Source: Methanoplanus endosymbiosus
GTDB taxonomy: Archaea > Halobacteriota > Methanomicrobia > Methanomicrobiales > Methanomicrobiaceae
Assembly (NCBI RefSeq): GCF_024662215.1
Contig: NZ_CP096115.1
Span: 2,232,001 to 2,296,000, forward strand
Length of the DNA stretch: 64,000 nucleotides
Direction of reading: 5' to 3'
Shown here: positions 26,490 to 36,028 of the stretch, piece after piece
How the letters are laid out: every line of letters begins with the position of its first letter
Numbering within the stretch: the first letter of the stretch is position 1
Made by a program: the position numbers and the translations under genes
Notes under the pieces: generated by a model
What the model was told of the DNA's origin: nothing
The model's database searches: none
The model's input: the letters and a program-made list of their open reading frames with translations, nothing else

Positions 26490-27665
26490 TTATTTGTTTG
26501 CCGATACAATTTTAATTATGTCGCCGTCTTTAAGTTCATGAGTCTCTTTGATGCGCATCTTTGTTCTGGCATCTACTGCATATAAGAATCCGTTACCGAT
26601 ATCAGTATGGACCATGTATGCGAGATCATGCGGGTTGCTGCCCTTCTTCATCAGAAATGCGTCCGGTAAAATCCTGTCCTGACCGTCACAGTACTTGCTC
26701 TCGTCCTCAACCGGAAAAACGACAATTCTGTCTAACAGATCAAATACTGCACTGTTTATTGTCTGCTGAACACCTGTCCCGTCAGCCTTCTTCATGAAAT
26801 CTCTTATGGCTTCAAGGCCTGCATTCTGGGCTTTGCTCAGTTTTTCCGGATTTAATATTGTAAAATCAGCATCTCCGGGTACATAGCTGGTAAATCCTGC
26901 TTCAGTAGCCTTTCTTATTGCAAGTTCTCCTGCTGCACTTGCTATTGATATATTCTCTTCAGCCTTTAATTTCCCGATAACCTCATCAGATGCACTGTCT
27001 GCTTTGTTTGCAATGACAAGGAAAGGTTTTGAGGCAGATACCAGGCATTCACAGAATTTCTCAAGCTCATCATCTGTGCAGCTCTTCAGGTCAACTCCGG
27101 AGTCGTTCTCTGCGCGTATTACATGCTCATCAGTAATTGAAAGTCCTGCAAGCTGTTCGGCGACTGCATCAATAATTGAAAATGTCTTGGCCTGTGATGA
27201 TCTCTGAAGCCTCTGCCAGTTCTTCTCCAAAAGGCCGTACACCCACATAGTCATCTCATGCTCAATAAAGCCGATGTCATTTAAGGGGTCATGACTGCCC
27301 AAATCGACCGGATTTCCCTCTTCATCAGTGCCTCCGCTGGCATCTATTATGTGAAGTATTGCGTCAGCCTCTCTGAGGTTGTCAAGAAACTTATTTCCAA
27401 GCCCTTTGCCCTTATGTGCATCAGGAACAAGACCTGCTACATCAATAAGACCGATCTGTATAAACCTGATTCCGTCCTTGCATGCCTTGCAGCCCTCAAT
27501 TCCAAGCTCTTTGCACGGGCAGTTAATTCTTACGTATGCAACACCCTTGTTGGCATCAATTGTTGTAAACGGATAATTTGCAATCTCTGCCGGAGCCATA
27601 GTTGCAGCCGAATAAAATGTGGATTTGCCGCAGTTTGGTTTGCCTGCTATTGCCAGATTAATCAT
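26490..27665 (-). CDS. ychF: YchF/OLA1-type (Obg family) P-loop NTPase
   Basis: 391 residues from ATG 27665, chosen because an AGGAG ribosome binding site lies 8 bp before it and MINLAIAGKPNCGKST is the family N-terminus. G1 is GKPNCGKST, G3 the DVAGLVPDAHKGKGLGNKFL region, and G4 NKAD (VIANKADS), with a Cys-rich insert (CPCKELGIEGCKAC) at about 48-61 that is frequent in the archaeal members. A C-terminal TGS domain follows (HTDIGNGFLYAV..ETHELKDGDIIKIV). The family binds the ribosome and stress-related partners. The CxC..CxxC insert could hold zinc or sense redox, which is inferred. Confidence 0.92.
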   Translation of the reverse strand: MINLAIAGKPNCGKSTFYSAATMAPAEIANYPFTTIDANKGVAYVRINCPCKELGIEGCKACKDGIRFIQIGLIDVAGLVPDAHKGKGLGNKFLDNLREADAILHIIDASGGTDEEGNPVDLGSHDPLNDIGFIEHEMTMWVYGLLEKNWQRLQRSSQAKTFSIIDAVAEQLAGLSITDEHVIRAENDSGVDLKSCTDDELEKFCECLVSASKPFLVIANKADSASDEVIGKLKAEENISIASAAGELAIRKATEAGFTSYVPGDADFTILNPEKLSKAQNAGLEAIRDFMKKADGTGVQQTINSAVFDLLDRIVVFPVEDESKYCDGQDRILPDAFLMKKGSNPHDLAYMVHTDIGNGFLYAVDARTKMRIKETHELKDGDIIKIVSANK

Positions 27666-27866
27666 ATAAAAACTCCTGATATTCATATATTGCCGGATTA
27701 TGATTAAACAAACGGTTGCGAATTATTATAATGTCGTAACAATTACCCGCAGCCGGATTCTTACTGTTCATCCGGACAGTTTTTTATGGGGGTATTTTGC
27801 TATATTTCTTCTCCTGTGCATGATAATCATGGTAATTATTTATCCGGTGCAGACGATAATTTCTGT

Positions 27867-28460
27867 ATGAGTTATACTGCCAAAACCACATACTATTTCG
27901 ATGAACCCGGGCCGGGTAATACAAAGGACTCAGCTTCTTTTGCAGTGGAGCGTGCAGAGGAACTTGGAATAAAGACAATAATTGTTGCAAGTACAAAAGG
28001 CGGCAGTGCAGAGATATTTGCAGATGCAGTAAAAGGCACAGGCGTATCACTGATTGTTGTCACGCATGTTGTCGGTTTTTCCACTCCGGGAGTCTGGGAA
28101 TTTCCAAAAAGCCTTGCAGATAAACTTGAAAGTGAAGGTGTTCGTGTAATAAAGGGCACTCATGTATTTTCAGGGCTTGAAAGGGCAATAACCCGTGGCG
28201 GTGCAAAACTTGGCGGCGCTTCAAGGACTGAAGCTATTGCAGAGGCTCTGAGAAAAACGGTTGCCGTCGGCCTCAAGGTTGCCGTTGAATGTACACTCAT
28301 CGCCGCTGATCAGGGTGAAATTCCGGTTGAGGACGAGATAATCTCTGTTGGCGGCACAATTTCCGGTTCAGATACAGTCTGTGTCATCAGACCCTCGCAT
28401 ACTTCCGGATATTTTGACCTTCAGGTTCGTGAAATTGTTGCAATGCCGAGGAATCGCTGA
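27867..28460 (+). CDS. Pyruvate kinase alpha/beta-domain protein
   Basis: 197 residues from the ATG at 27867 (MSYTAKTTYYFDEPGPGNT). The protein matches the free-standing pyruvate kinase C-terminal (alpha/beta) domain family: TIIVASTKGGSAEIFADAVK, LIVVTHVVGFSTPGVWEFP and VRVIKGTHVFSGLERAIT. The barrel of pyruvate kinase is absent, so it cannot be a pyruvate kinase. In the parent enzyme this domain carries the allosteric site, so nucleotide or phosphosugar sensing is a reasonable guess. It is 2 bp before the membrane-protein gene, so they are in one operon. Confidence 0.82.
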   Translation: MSYTAKTTYYFDEPGPGNTKDSASFAVERAEELGIKTIIVASTKGGSAEIFADAVKGTGVSLIVVTHVVGFSTPGVWEFPKSLADKLESEGVRVIKGTHVFSGLERAITRGGAKLGGASRTEAIAEALRKTVAVGLKVAVECTLIAADQGEIPVEDEIISVGGTISGSDTVCVIRPSHTSGYFDLQVREIVAMPRNR

Positions 28461-28462
28461 AT

Positions 28463-29347
28463 ATGGGATTTGCTTCTCTGCATGAAGGATTAAAACTCCT
28501 TAAACATCCTGTTCTCTGGATTGCCGGAATAGTTTCCGCCATATTCTCATTTCTGATGATGTGGTTCTCAATGACAGAGCCGCTCTCATTTTATGGTGAT
28601 AAGCTGCTCATGATCTGGCTTGTAACAATGCCGTTTTTTATAGCTGCAACCTACGGCTCAATAAAATCTGAGGATTATTCTGTTGCAGCTTACTTCAGGG
28701 AAGGTCTGAAGTATTATTTCAGGGTGCTGCTTCCGGCTGTTTTCATATCATTCGCTGCATTTATCTTCATCTTTATAGTGATGCTTCCGGGCAGCCTGGC
28801 AGGAGCTTCAGGTCAGGTATTATCAATAATATCCGGATTTATCTTCTTTATACCCTGCCTTATTCTGGTCTTCTTCTTTGATACTGCGGCAGTATTCTCA
28901 GATCTTAAGGTGTTTGAGTCTATTAAGAAGAGCATTACCGGAGTGATGTTAAAACCCTTCAATGTCGCGGGTTTTTTCCTTGTTCTGCTCCTTATATCTC
29001 TCGTGCTTCTATTCGGGCTTGCAATTATCTGGTCCGGCCTTCTTGCAGATGAGCTTATGCCGCTTACGGAGGTGTCAGCCGAAGAGATGAGTGAATACTC
29101 GGCAAACCCTGAGCTGTTATTCTCAATGCTTGGTGATTTCGGTGTTATGGTGACCTCCCTTATCTACTCTCTCGGTTCAATGCTGATAATTACAGTAATG
29201 CTTCCGTTTAAAGCGGTATTTTACAGAAAATATCTGGAAGATGCAAAAATTCCGGTCATCAGTTCACCTGATATTACAGCAGCAGATCAGGGTATTGACG
29301 GACAGGGTGAGTATGACGAGAAGGGAAGATGGTACAAGTATTCCTGA
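28463..29347 (+). CDS. Polytopic membrane protein of unknown function
   Basis: 294 residues with about six transmembrane helices: HPVLWIAGIVSAIFSFLMMW (14-33), MIWLVTMPFFIAATYG, VLLPAVFISFAAFIFIFIVM, ISGFIFFIPCLILVFFFD, GFFLVLLLISLVLLFGLAII and LIYSLGSMLIITVMLP. The C-terminal tail ends YDEKGRWYKYS, a cytoplasmic signature shared by a family of uncharacterised euryarchaeal membrane proteins. A transport or lipid role is not visible. Confidence 0.7.
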   Translation: MGFASLHEGLKLLKHPVLWIAGIVSAIFSFLMMWFSMTEPLSFYGDKLLMIWLVTMPFFIAATYGSIKSEDYSVAAYFREGLKYYFRVLLPAVFISFAAFIFIFIVMLPGSLAGASGQVLSIISGFIFFIPCLILVFFFDTAAVFSDLKVFESIKKSITGVMLKPFNVAGFFLVLLLISLVLLFGLAIIWSGLLADELMPLTEVSAEEMSEYSANPELLFSMLGDFGVMVTSLIYSLGSMLIITVMLPFKAVFYRKYLEDAKIPVISSPDITAADQGIDGQGEYDEKGRWYKYS

Positions 29348-29390
29348 CGGAATACCCATCATTTCACTTTTTTAATTTAATCTGTTGTTA

Positions 29391-30611
29391 TCAGATGTAA
29401 AAGGCCATAGCAAATAGTCCGCCGGCGAGTGTGCAGGTAATATTTGTTCCTGCGTTTCCGAGGATGCCTCTTCTTTCAAGGGTTGCACCTACAAAACTGT
29501 CCACATTTGTCCCGACAAATCCTGCGGCAGTGCCTGCAAGTACCATTTCAGGTGGAATTACGCCCAGTAAAAATGCAATAATACAGACGATGAATGCAGC
29601 AAAGGTTGCCGCAACTTCTCCAAAGAGTGTCACACCACCATCTGTCCCTTTTGGTACTTTTTTAAATGAAGTTATCAGGTATGGTGTTTTTCCAAGCATC
29701 CCAAGTTCACTTGCGGAAGTATCGGCTGTAGCTGCGGCAACACTGCCTATGAAGAGGGCAATAAACATAGGTTCGGGAGATATGCCGTAAAGCATAGCAG
29801 CACAGAGCGATATCAGTCCGTTTGCAAAAACATTGAGAAATCCCCTGACACCTCCTCTTGATTCTGCAACTCCCTCTGACTTCTTCTTCTCATATTTGAA
29901 TTTTGTAAAACCTGCTCCAAGTATGAAAAAGGCAAGCATCACGAAGAACCACCTCACATCAGCAAAGACTATGATCAGTATTCCCATCAGGGCTGCGCTC
30001 AAAAGCCCTGACATGTCTGCCGCCTTCATCTTATAGGATATGAGGGCGAAGACAAATGAGATGATTATTGCAGACATCAGGAGATCAAAATCCACAAAAT
30101 ACCTGAGGTCGTAGAAGAGATACATAGTCATTGCAGTGCCGATGCACTCAATCATAATTGTATCTTCCCTTCCTTTTAATATTGATTTTAATAATGCGGC
30201 CACAACAACTCCGGTAATCGGAGTGAGGAGGTTAAAATAGCCCAGGTAATAGGATGCAAAGACCGCGCCTGCGGTTGCGACAATGAGATATGCAAGATAT
30301 GAATAATTGTCATCCCTCGGCCATATCCTGTAAGCTGCCTCGCCAAGAATTACAATTGCCAGAGTGGTGAGAAATACGACTGCCGGGATGATATTAAGGC
30401 CATACAGCAGGGCTACAATACTGATGCCTATTGCCGGATACTGAGTATTTCGTATAAAGTAAAAAACTCCGCTGATGAGAATTGTTATCAGTGCAAGTAT
30501 GAACGGAGGTTGTACAAAAGGTGCGATAACGATTGCAATTGTGGATAATATCGCAACTATCCACATATCCGGCCGTTGAAGCATGTATGTAGTAATTTTG
30601 TATTTAATCAT
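29391..30611 (-). CDS. DUF92 family integral membrane protein (TMEM19/phytol-kinase-like)
   Basis: 406 residues, about ten membrane helices. The C-terminal 220 residues hold the DUF92 signature: SRGGVRGFLNVFANGLISL, FIGSVAAATADTSASELG, KKVPKGTDGGVTLFGEVAA and GAGTTGFVGTNVDS-like GFVGTNVDSFVGATLERRG. The family includes plant VTE6 phytyl-phosphate kinase, and polar residues in the GTDGG/DTSASE motifs suggest a CTP-dependent prenol or isoprenoid-phosphate kinase. That would fit archaeal lipid metabolism, but is inferred. The N-terminal part (about 1-170) is an additional membrane domain typical of archaeal members. Confidence 0.82.
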   Translation of the reverse strand: MIKYKITTYMLQRPDMWIVAILSTIAIVIAPFVQPPFILALITILISGVFYFIRNTQYPAIGISIVALLYGLNIIPAVVFLTTLAIVILGEAAYRIWPRDDNYSYLAYLIVATAGAVFASYYLGYFNLLTPITGVVVAALLKSILKGREDTIMIECIGTAMTMYLFYDLRYFVDFDLLMSAIIISFVFALISYKMKAADMSGLLSAALMGILIIVFADVRWFFVMLAFFILGAGFTKFKYEKKKSEGVAESRGGVRGFLNVFANGLISLCAAMLYGISPEPMFIALFIGSVAAATADTSASELGMLGKTPYLITSFKKVPKGTDGGVTLFGEVAATFAAFIVCIIAFLLGVIPPEMVLAGTAAGFVGTNVDSFVGATLERRGILGNAGTNITCTLAGGLFAMAFYI

Positions 30612-30776
30612 TAATTATACTGACCTGATTAAGACTGGCAGCGATTTTTCCTGCAACAGATTAGTTACTTTTCTGTATAACTCATGATATTTTTTTGCCA
30701 TTACCATTTAGTGCCGGCCCTTCCTGCGGCAGATCTTCGATTAGTATATGAGAGAATAGAGACAAATTTTTAGGAA

Positions 30777-33383
30777 ATGTCTGATACCGGAGAGATCCCA
30801 AAAAATTATGACCCATTGGAGGTAGAGGAGAGGTGGCTTGGAATATGGAAAGACGAGAATTATTATTTTGATAATAACTCTTCAAAGCCACGTTTTATAA
30901 TCGATACCCCGCCGCCGTACCCTACTGGTAATTTCCATATAGGTAACGCCTTTAACTGGTGTTATATCGATTTTATTGCCCGTTATAAGCGGATGAATGG
31001 CTATAATGTCATGTTCCCACAGGGCTGGGACTGCCACGGACTTCCAACTGAGGTAAAAGTTGAGGAGACTCACGGCATAACAAAAAATGATGTCTCAAGA
31101 ACAGAGTTTCGTGAGATGTGCCGCGAACTCACACTGGAAAATATTGAAAAGATGCGCAAATCCATGCGCAGATGTGGTTTCTCAAATGACTGGAGCAATG
31201 AATACATCACAATGCTCCCGGAGTATTACAGCAAGACCCAGCTCTCATTCCTGAGGATGTTTGAGAATGATGACGTTTATCAGAGTGAGCATCCGGTAAA
31301 CTTCTGTACCCGCTGTGAAACTGCGATTGCGTTTGCTGAAGTGTCATACGAGGACAGGACAACAAAACTCAGTTTCTTTGATTTTGATGGTGTTGAGATA
31401 GCAACAACAAGGCCGGAACTGCTTGCCGCCTGTGTTGCAGTTGCCGTTCATCCGGATGACAAACGCTATTCCGATATCTCCGGTAAGACACTTAAAGTTC
31501 CAATCTTCGGGCATGATGTACAGGTAATAGAGGATGAAGCTGTGGACCCTTCCTTTGGAAGCGGAGCAGTGATGATCTGTACCTTTGGAGACAAGCAGGA
31601 TGTTCACTGGTGGAAGAAGCATAATCTTGATCTGAGAAAGGCAATTGACCTGAAAGGCCGTATGACTGCAATTGCAGGTCCTTACGCCGGTATGACCTCT
31701 CTGGAGTGCAGAAAGGGGATACTCTCCGACATGACGGAGAAGGGCATCCTAAAGAAGCAGGAAGATCTCGAACAGCGCGTTGGAACATGCTGGAGATGCA
31801 AGACTCCTATTGAAATTCTCTCTGAGAGGCAGTGGTTTGTAAAGGTGCACAATGATGAGATCCTGAAAGCTGCGGATAAGATTGCGTGGACACCTGAGCA
31901 TATGAAGATGCGCCTTGAAAACTGGGCCTCACAGATGGAGTGGGACTGGTGTATCTCAAGGCAGAGGATCTTTGCAACCCCGATTCCGGTCTGGTTCTGC
32001 AATGAATGCGGTGAGGTTATGCTGCCTGATGAAGAGGACCTTCCGGTTGATCCAACGGTTGACAAACCGAAGAAACCATGTCCAAAGTGCGGATGCACTG
32101 AATTTACAGGCGAGACCGATGTCCTCGATACCTGGATGGATTCGTCAATATCTGTTCTGAATATTACAGGATGGGACGGTAAATCTGTACCTGAATATTT
32201 CCCTGCACAGATCCGTCCGCAGGGTCATGACATCATCAGGACATGGGCATTTTACACAATTCTTCGCGCGGGGGCACTGACTGGCGGAGGCCACCCGTGG
32301 GATGAGATTCTTGTGAACGGAATGGTACTCGGAGATGACGGCTTTAAGATGTCAAAAAGCCGCGGGAATATCATTGTGCCCGAAGAAGTGCTCTCAAAAC
32401 ACGGCGCGGATGCCTTCAGGCAGTGGAGTGCAAGTGGCGCTGCAACCGGACAGGATATTGTATTCTCATGGAATGATGTGATTGCTGCGGCAAGATTCCA
32501 GACAAAGATGTGGAATATCACAAGGTTTGTTCTTATGCACCTGGATAAGGCAGAAGGTGGAATGATTGCAGATGTTCCGGCTGTGCTTGCGGACCGCTGG
32601 CTTATGGCAAAACTGTCATCTGCGGTATCCGAGGTTACAGAGTCAATGGAATCATACCAGTATGACAGGGCTGTAAGGGCTATCCGTGAGTTTGCAAGGG
32701 AGATCTTTGCAGATAATTATATTGAGATGGTTAAGGGCCGCCTGTACGGCAGTGGTGAAGGCAAGGAGAGCGCACTTTTTGCGCTGAAGACATCGGTGGA
32801 TGCACTATGCAGAATGCTTGCGCCTATAACGCCGTTCTTTGCAGAGGAGTGCTATAAGCATCTCACCGGGGGAAAGGAGAGTGTTCATGCACAGAGCTGG
32901 GTTGATTATTCATATACTGATGATGATGCGCTCGTAAAAGGTGACCTTATTGCAGAGATTATTGCCGGAATAAGGAGGTACAAGCATGATGAGGGTATGG
33001 CACTGAATGCACCCTTAAAGCATATTACTGCATACACGCCGCATGAAATCGATGACAGCGGGGATGCTGCCTCTACTCTTAATGCAGAATTTGAATGGAG
33101 ATGCGGGCTTCCGGAACTTGAGAAGGTGGTCTCTGATGTATCATTCAATATGGGTATTGTCGGGCCGAAACTGAGGAAGCAGGCGAAGGTATTCATGGAC
33201 GCTGTCCGTAATCTTCCGGACGACCTGAAAGTAAATCCTCCTGCAATGGTCACTGTAGGGGATGCGGAGATTGAAGTGCCTGAAAATTCATTTGAACCGG
33301 TTTATTCCTTCAGGGTTGCCGGTGAGGATGTTGATGTGATACAGATGTCAGACGATGTTGTTGTGACTGTTCTGAAGAAATAA
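30777..33383 (+). CDS. valS: Valyl-tRNA synthetase
   Basis: 868 residues. Class I signature [14 protein letters not shown] (the HIGH motif, as HIGN) near 50; the editing (CP1) domain with [20 protein letters not shown]; cysteine pairs [26 protein letters not shown] and CPKCGCTEF of the zinc-binding knots; and the KMSKS loop [15 protein letters not shown]. The C-terminal anticodon-binding helices are present but the domain is shorter than bacterial forms, as in archaea. It charges tRNA-Val and edits threonine. A TATA-like stretch TAGTATATGAG lies 35 bp upstream and the ATG follows TAGGAA directly. Confidence 0.95.
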   Translation: MSDTGEIPKNYDPLEVEERWLGIWKDENYYFDNNSSKPRFIIDTPPPYPTGNFHIGNAFNWCYIDFIARYKRMNGYNVMFPQGWDCHGLPTEVKVEETHGITKNDVSRTEFREMCRELTLENIEKMRKSMRRCGFSNDWSNEYITMLPEYYSKTQLSFLRMFENDDVYQSEHPVNFCTRCETAIAFAEVSYEDRTTKLSFFDFDGVEIATTRPELLAACVAVAVHPDDKRYSDISGKTLKVPIFGHDVQVIEDEAVDPSFGSGAVMICTFGDKQDVHWWKKHNLDLRKAIDLKGRMTAIAGPYAGMTSLECRKGILSDMTEKGILKKQEDLEQRVGTCWRCKTPIEILSERQWFVKVHNDEILKAADKIAWTPEHMKMRLENWASQMEWDWCISRQRIFATPIPVWFCNECGEVMLPDEEDLPVDPTVDKPKKPCPKCGCTEFTGETDVLDTWMDSSISVLNITGWDGKSVPEYFPAQIRPQGHDIIRTWAFYTILRAGALTGGGHPWDEILVNGMVLGDDGFKMSKSRGNIIVPEEVLSKHGADAFRQWSASGAATGQDIVFSWNDVIAAARFQTKMWNITRFVLMHLDKAEGGMIADVPAVLADRWLMAKLSSAVSEVTESMESYQYDRAVRAIREFAREIFADNYIEMVKGRLYGSGEGKESALFALKTSVDALCRMLAPITPFFAEECYKHLTGGKESVHAQSWVDYSYTDDDALVKGDLIAEIIAGIRRYKHDEGMALNAPLKHITAYTPHEIDDSGDAASTLNAEFEWRCGLPELEKVVSDVSFNMGIVGPKLRKQAKVFMDAVRNLPDDLKVNPPAMVTVGDAEIEVPENSFEPVYSFRVAGEDVDVIQMSDDVVVTVLKK

Positions 33384-33684
33384 TACTAATTTCTATTTTC
33401 AATAATTTTTTAAATATTTCTTATTCTGCCGGGAATTTTCAAATGGCAGGCATGTAGGTGAACCCGATACAGGCCAGGCTGAAGGGAAATTCATAATCTG
33501 CTGCCCGCAGTCCTATGGGCATTGAATCGAAAGAAATTTGCTCCGGGTATTCATCCCGTGACTACAGTCGTGGGCTTTCTGCCTGTCAGATCGTAAGTAC
33601 GCAGGCCGGTATAACAATAAAGTGGTATTTATAAGGGGTAAATAAGATAAATATAACCAGCCAAGGGCGTAGCGAGGTAAATAA
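33384..33684. other. Intergenic region with IS605-type right-end-like hairpin and promoter
   Basis: About 300 bp with no gene above chance level. It holds a 9-bp (with wobbles) hairpin at 33555-33574 resembling the right end of IS200/IS605 elements, and a TATA-like stretch (TTTATAAGG near 33628) that likely drives the small Lys-rich gene. Confidence 0.5.
33555..33574 (-). repeat. IS200/IS605 right-end-like hairpin (possible omega-RNA or PATE remnant)
   Basis: CCCGTGACT (33555-33563) pairs with AGTCGTGGG (33566-33574) over a 2-base loop. Read on the minus strand the segment is GAAAGCCCACGACTGTAGTC followed by ACGGGATGAATACCC, which resembles the conserved 3' end of tnpB genes and their RNA. 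No tnpA or tnpB frame remains beside it. Confidence 0.4.
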
Positions 33685-33825
33685 ATGTCAGCAGCAAGTA
33701 AGAAACAATTAGCAAAACTGAACAAAGTGAAGAAGGCAAAGGCAGAGGAGCTCTCAAAGCAGGTGGCTGCAGGCAGTCAGGCCGCCAAGAAGAAGCTCAA
33801 GAAGCTTGAAAAGAAGATCAAGTAA
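33685..33825 (+). CDS. 46-residue Lys/Ala-rich small protein
   Basis: MSAASKKQLAKLNKVKKAKA.. to ..KLKKLEKKIK, stop at 33825: 46 residues, with about one third lysine. The composition, high codon regularity and GAGGTAA ribosome binding site 7-8 bp before the ATG support a real gene. It is helical and strongly basic (no Cys, Trp or aromatic residue), so nucleic-acid or ribosome binding is likely. Small Lys-rich proteins of this kind occur after valS-type loci in relatives; no family name is recognised. Confidence 0.6.
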   Translation: MSAASKKQLAKLNKVKKAKAEELSKQVAAGSQAAKKKLKKLEKKIK

Positions 33826-33906
33826 GTAATTAAAAATATCAAACATTTTTTATATTTGATAATATTTTAAAATTTATTTGATTATAATATGAATTTTCGT
33901 TTTATT

Positions 33907-35322
33907 TCAACTTTTTTTTCCGGGTTTATAGGAGTTTTTCATTCCTGATTCATATTTGGACCACAGCCTGTCAAAGATTCTCAGGTTTGATTCCGCTTCA
34001 CCGGAATAACCGGCAATTTCCTTAAAGGCAGGATCTCTTTGCTTCTGTGGATTTTTCTCAACGAATTTAATAATCTTATACAATGATGTCCTTATTCCCC
34101 CTATAGACCCGTGAATATTATCTAAGAATTCGCGGTTCTGGAGATATTCCCTCTGTATACCTTCAGATTCCCTTTTCATCTCTTCGGCAGCAGTTATGTC
34201 CTTTATTACCGTAATTACGGCTGATACTTTATTGTTATCTCCTTCCTCAAATACCGGGAGATAGGTATAGCTTATTATCAGAGTTCTTTTTTTGCCGGCA
34301 AATTTACCAATTTTATTCCTGTTATGTCCGGTTCTGAATATATCCTCATAATCTCCGATATTAAGCATCTTTGTAAAATTTCCTGTCTCATAAAGTGGCC
34401 TTGTGAGCTGAAATTTTGTGATCTTTAATTTTTTTGCAATTTCAGCAAATCTATTATTATATTTTATTATTTTATAATCCCTGTCCACAGCAAAGAAGAT
34501 CTCATCAATATTTTCCATAAAGACAGAACAGATATTATCTGTGTATAAATCCCCGGATAATCCGGAATCCTTCTTTTCTCTTAATATGATTATCTGCTCT
34601 TCAAAGTCAATCCTGTATGATAATGTAAATCCTGAATTTATGTTCACTCTCTTCAGAGTGCCGCTCTTTTTCCTGAACTGGATTTCATCGGGCCATACTG
34701 CGGTTTCATTTTCAGATTCAGGATTACATTTAGGTATTTTGAAAAAATTTATGAGCTTTCTTCCGATAATCTCATTTTTTTTATAGCCGGAAAAAAACTC
34801 CATCTCATTATTTATCCGTGTAATTGCTCCGCGACGGTTAATTGTGAGTGCAGGTTCATGTATTTTATCAAGGCCTGCCATTATGGGATCTGTATTCGAG
34901 GTCTCAAGCCTTTTTATCCGGTCACGTTCTGCTTTATTGATTTTAAGGGCAATTCCAAGGCTGTGGAGTATTTCCTCTTCTGAAAATGGTTTGATCAGTA
35001 TCCCACAGGGACCGATTCTCTTCAGATCATCCACAATCTCTTCGTTACTGGAATTTATTATATAAATTACAGGTTTTTTGTAGGTATGAATTATTTTTTT
35101 TGCAGCATCAAGGGGCGATATTTTCCCGACTATATCGGTATCTATGATTACAATGTCGGGTTTTTCCCCGGCTGTGCGAAAGATCAGATCACAGCTGTCA
35201 ATGGATAATGCCAAAACCTCGTAGTTATATTTCCTGAGGGTCTTTTTCAGTTCCATCGTGGATTTTAGATCTTCCACTGCCATGAGGACTTTTTTTGGTT
35301 TCTGCTCACCCCGTGATGCCAT
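33907..35322 (-). CDS. REC-PAS-PAS signalling protein without kinase domain
   Basis: 471 residues. Residues 1-130: a receiver domain with KVLMAVEDLKSTMEL, the phosphoacceptor strand DIVIIDTDI and the conserved lysine LIKPFSEEE. Then two PAS domains, one at about 150-260 (ALTINRRGAITRINNEMEFFSGYKKNEIIG) and one at about 270-390 (FFAVDRDYKIIKYNNRFAEIA), ending in a PAC segment (VSAVITVIKDITAAEEMKR). The last 70 residues are helical and have neither the H-box nor the HATPase domain of histidine kinases. It probably receives phosphate from a partner kinase and senses a small ligand or redox cue. No cognate kinase is adjacent. Confidence 0.82.
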   Translation of the reverse strand: MASRGEQKPKKVLMAVEDLKSTMELKKTLRKYNYEVLALSIDSCDLIFRTAGEKPDIVIIDTDIVGKISPLDAAKKIIHTYKKPVIYIINSSNEEIVDDLKRIGPCGILIKPFSEEEILHSLGIALKINKAERDRIKRLETSNTDPIMAGLDKIHEPALTINRRGAITRINNEMEFFSGYKKNEIIGRKLINFFKIPKCNPESENETAVWPDEIQFRKKSGTLKRVNINSGFTLSYRIDFEEQIIILREKKDSGLSGDLYTDNICSVFMENIDEIFFAVDRDYKIIKYNNRFAEIAKKLKITKFQLTRPLYETGNFTKMLNIGDYEDIFRTGHNRNKIGKFAGKKRTLIISYTYLPVFEEGDNNKVSAVITVIKDITAAEEMKRESEGIQREYLQNREFLDNIHGSIGGIRTSLYKIIKFVEKNPQKQRDPAFKEIAGYSGEAESNLRIFDRLWSKYESGMKNSYKPGKKS

Positions 35323-35413
35323 TGTCAGGATATCATTTGTTCTGAATGGTAATAATCCATAACGATTTTTTGGAGATGTCTCTGTTTTTCTTCTGACTGT
35401 CTCAAAATATTAT

Positions 35414-36028
35414 CTATAAATATTTCTTCTGTTTATGTGGCATCTGCCTGATGCAGTCTGCTACAAATTTAATTATTTCTTCCTTATTTTTCAGAGCATC
35501 AATTAATATGAATCTTTCAGGGTCTGTCTCTGCTATCTCAAGATAATTGTTCAGCACTTCTTCGAGTACATTTCCGCATTCAAAATGTTCCGGTTTATCC
35601 CTGTCTTTCTTAAGCCGGATGAGGGCTTCTTCCACAGGAAGTACAAGGAGAAATGTCCTGTCCGGTTTTATGGTCCAGCCTTCATGTACCTCTTTTAACC
35701 ACTTCATCGGTTCGGGCAGTATCTTTTTGAGGGTAACTGCCTGGTATGCAAATCTTGAATCTGTGTATCTGTCAGAGATTATAATTTTGTTATCCTTCAG
35801 TGACGGTCTTATCACTTCTCCCAGATGTGCTGCATGATCTGCACAGAACAAAAGCGCCTCTGCAACGGGGTCAATATTCTCTGCAATGCCGCGCCTCACC
35901 TGCTCCCCAATCCATGTTGAACCTGGTTCTCTTGTATATATCACGTCCAGATCAGACAATTCCTCTTTTAAGCCATTAAGCAGGGATGATTTGCCGCTGC
36001 CGTCAATCCCTTCAATTGTAATCAGCAA
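35414..36028 (-). CDS. tmk: Thymidylate kinase
   Basis: 204 residues. The P-loop GIDGSGKSSLLNG starts at residue 6; YTREPGSTWIGEQVRRG is the DRX/DPG-type dTMP-binding block; ISDRYTDSRFAYQ is the LID-adjacent DRYxxS motif; LILPV..RLKKDRDKPEHFE forms the LID. The enzyme phosphorylates dTMP to dTDP. It is 6 bp overlapped with the HisA-like gene upstream (36022-36702), so they form one operon, reading HisA-like then tmk. Confidence 0.9.
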   Translation of the reverse strand: MLITIEGIDGSGKSSLLNGLKEELSDLDVIYTREPGSTWIGEQVRRGIAENIDPVAEALLFCADHAAHLGEVIRPSLKDNKIIISDRYTDSRFAYQAVTLKKILPEPMKWLKEVHEGWTIKPDRTFLLVLPVEEALIRLKKDRDKPEHFECGNVLEEVLNNYLEIAETDPERFILIDALKNKEEIIKFVADCIRQMPHKQKKYL

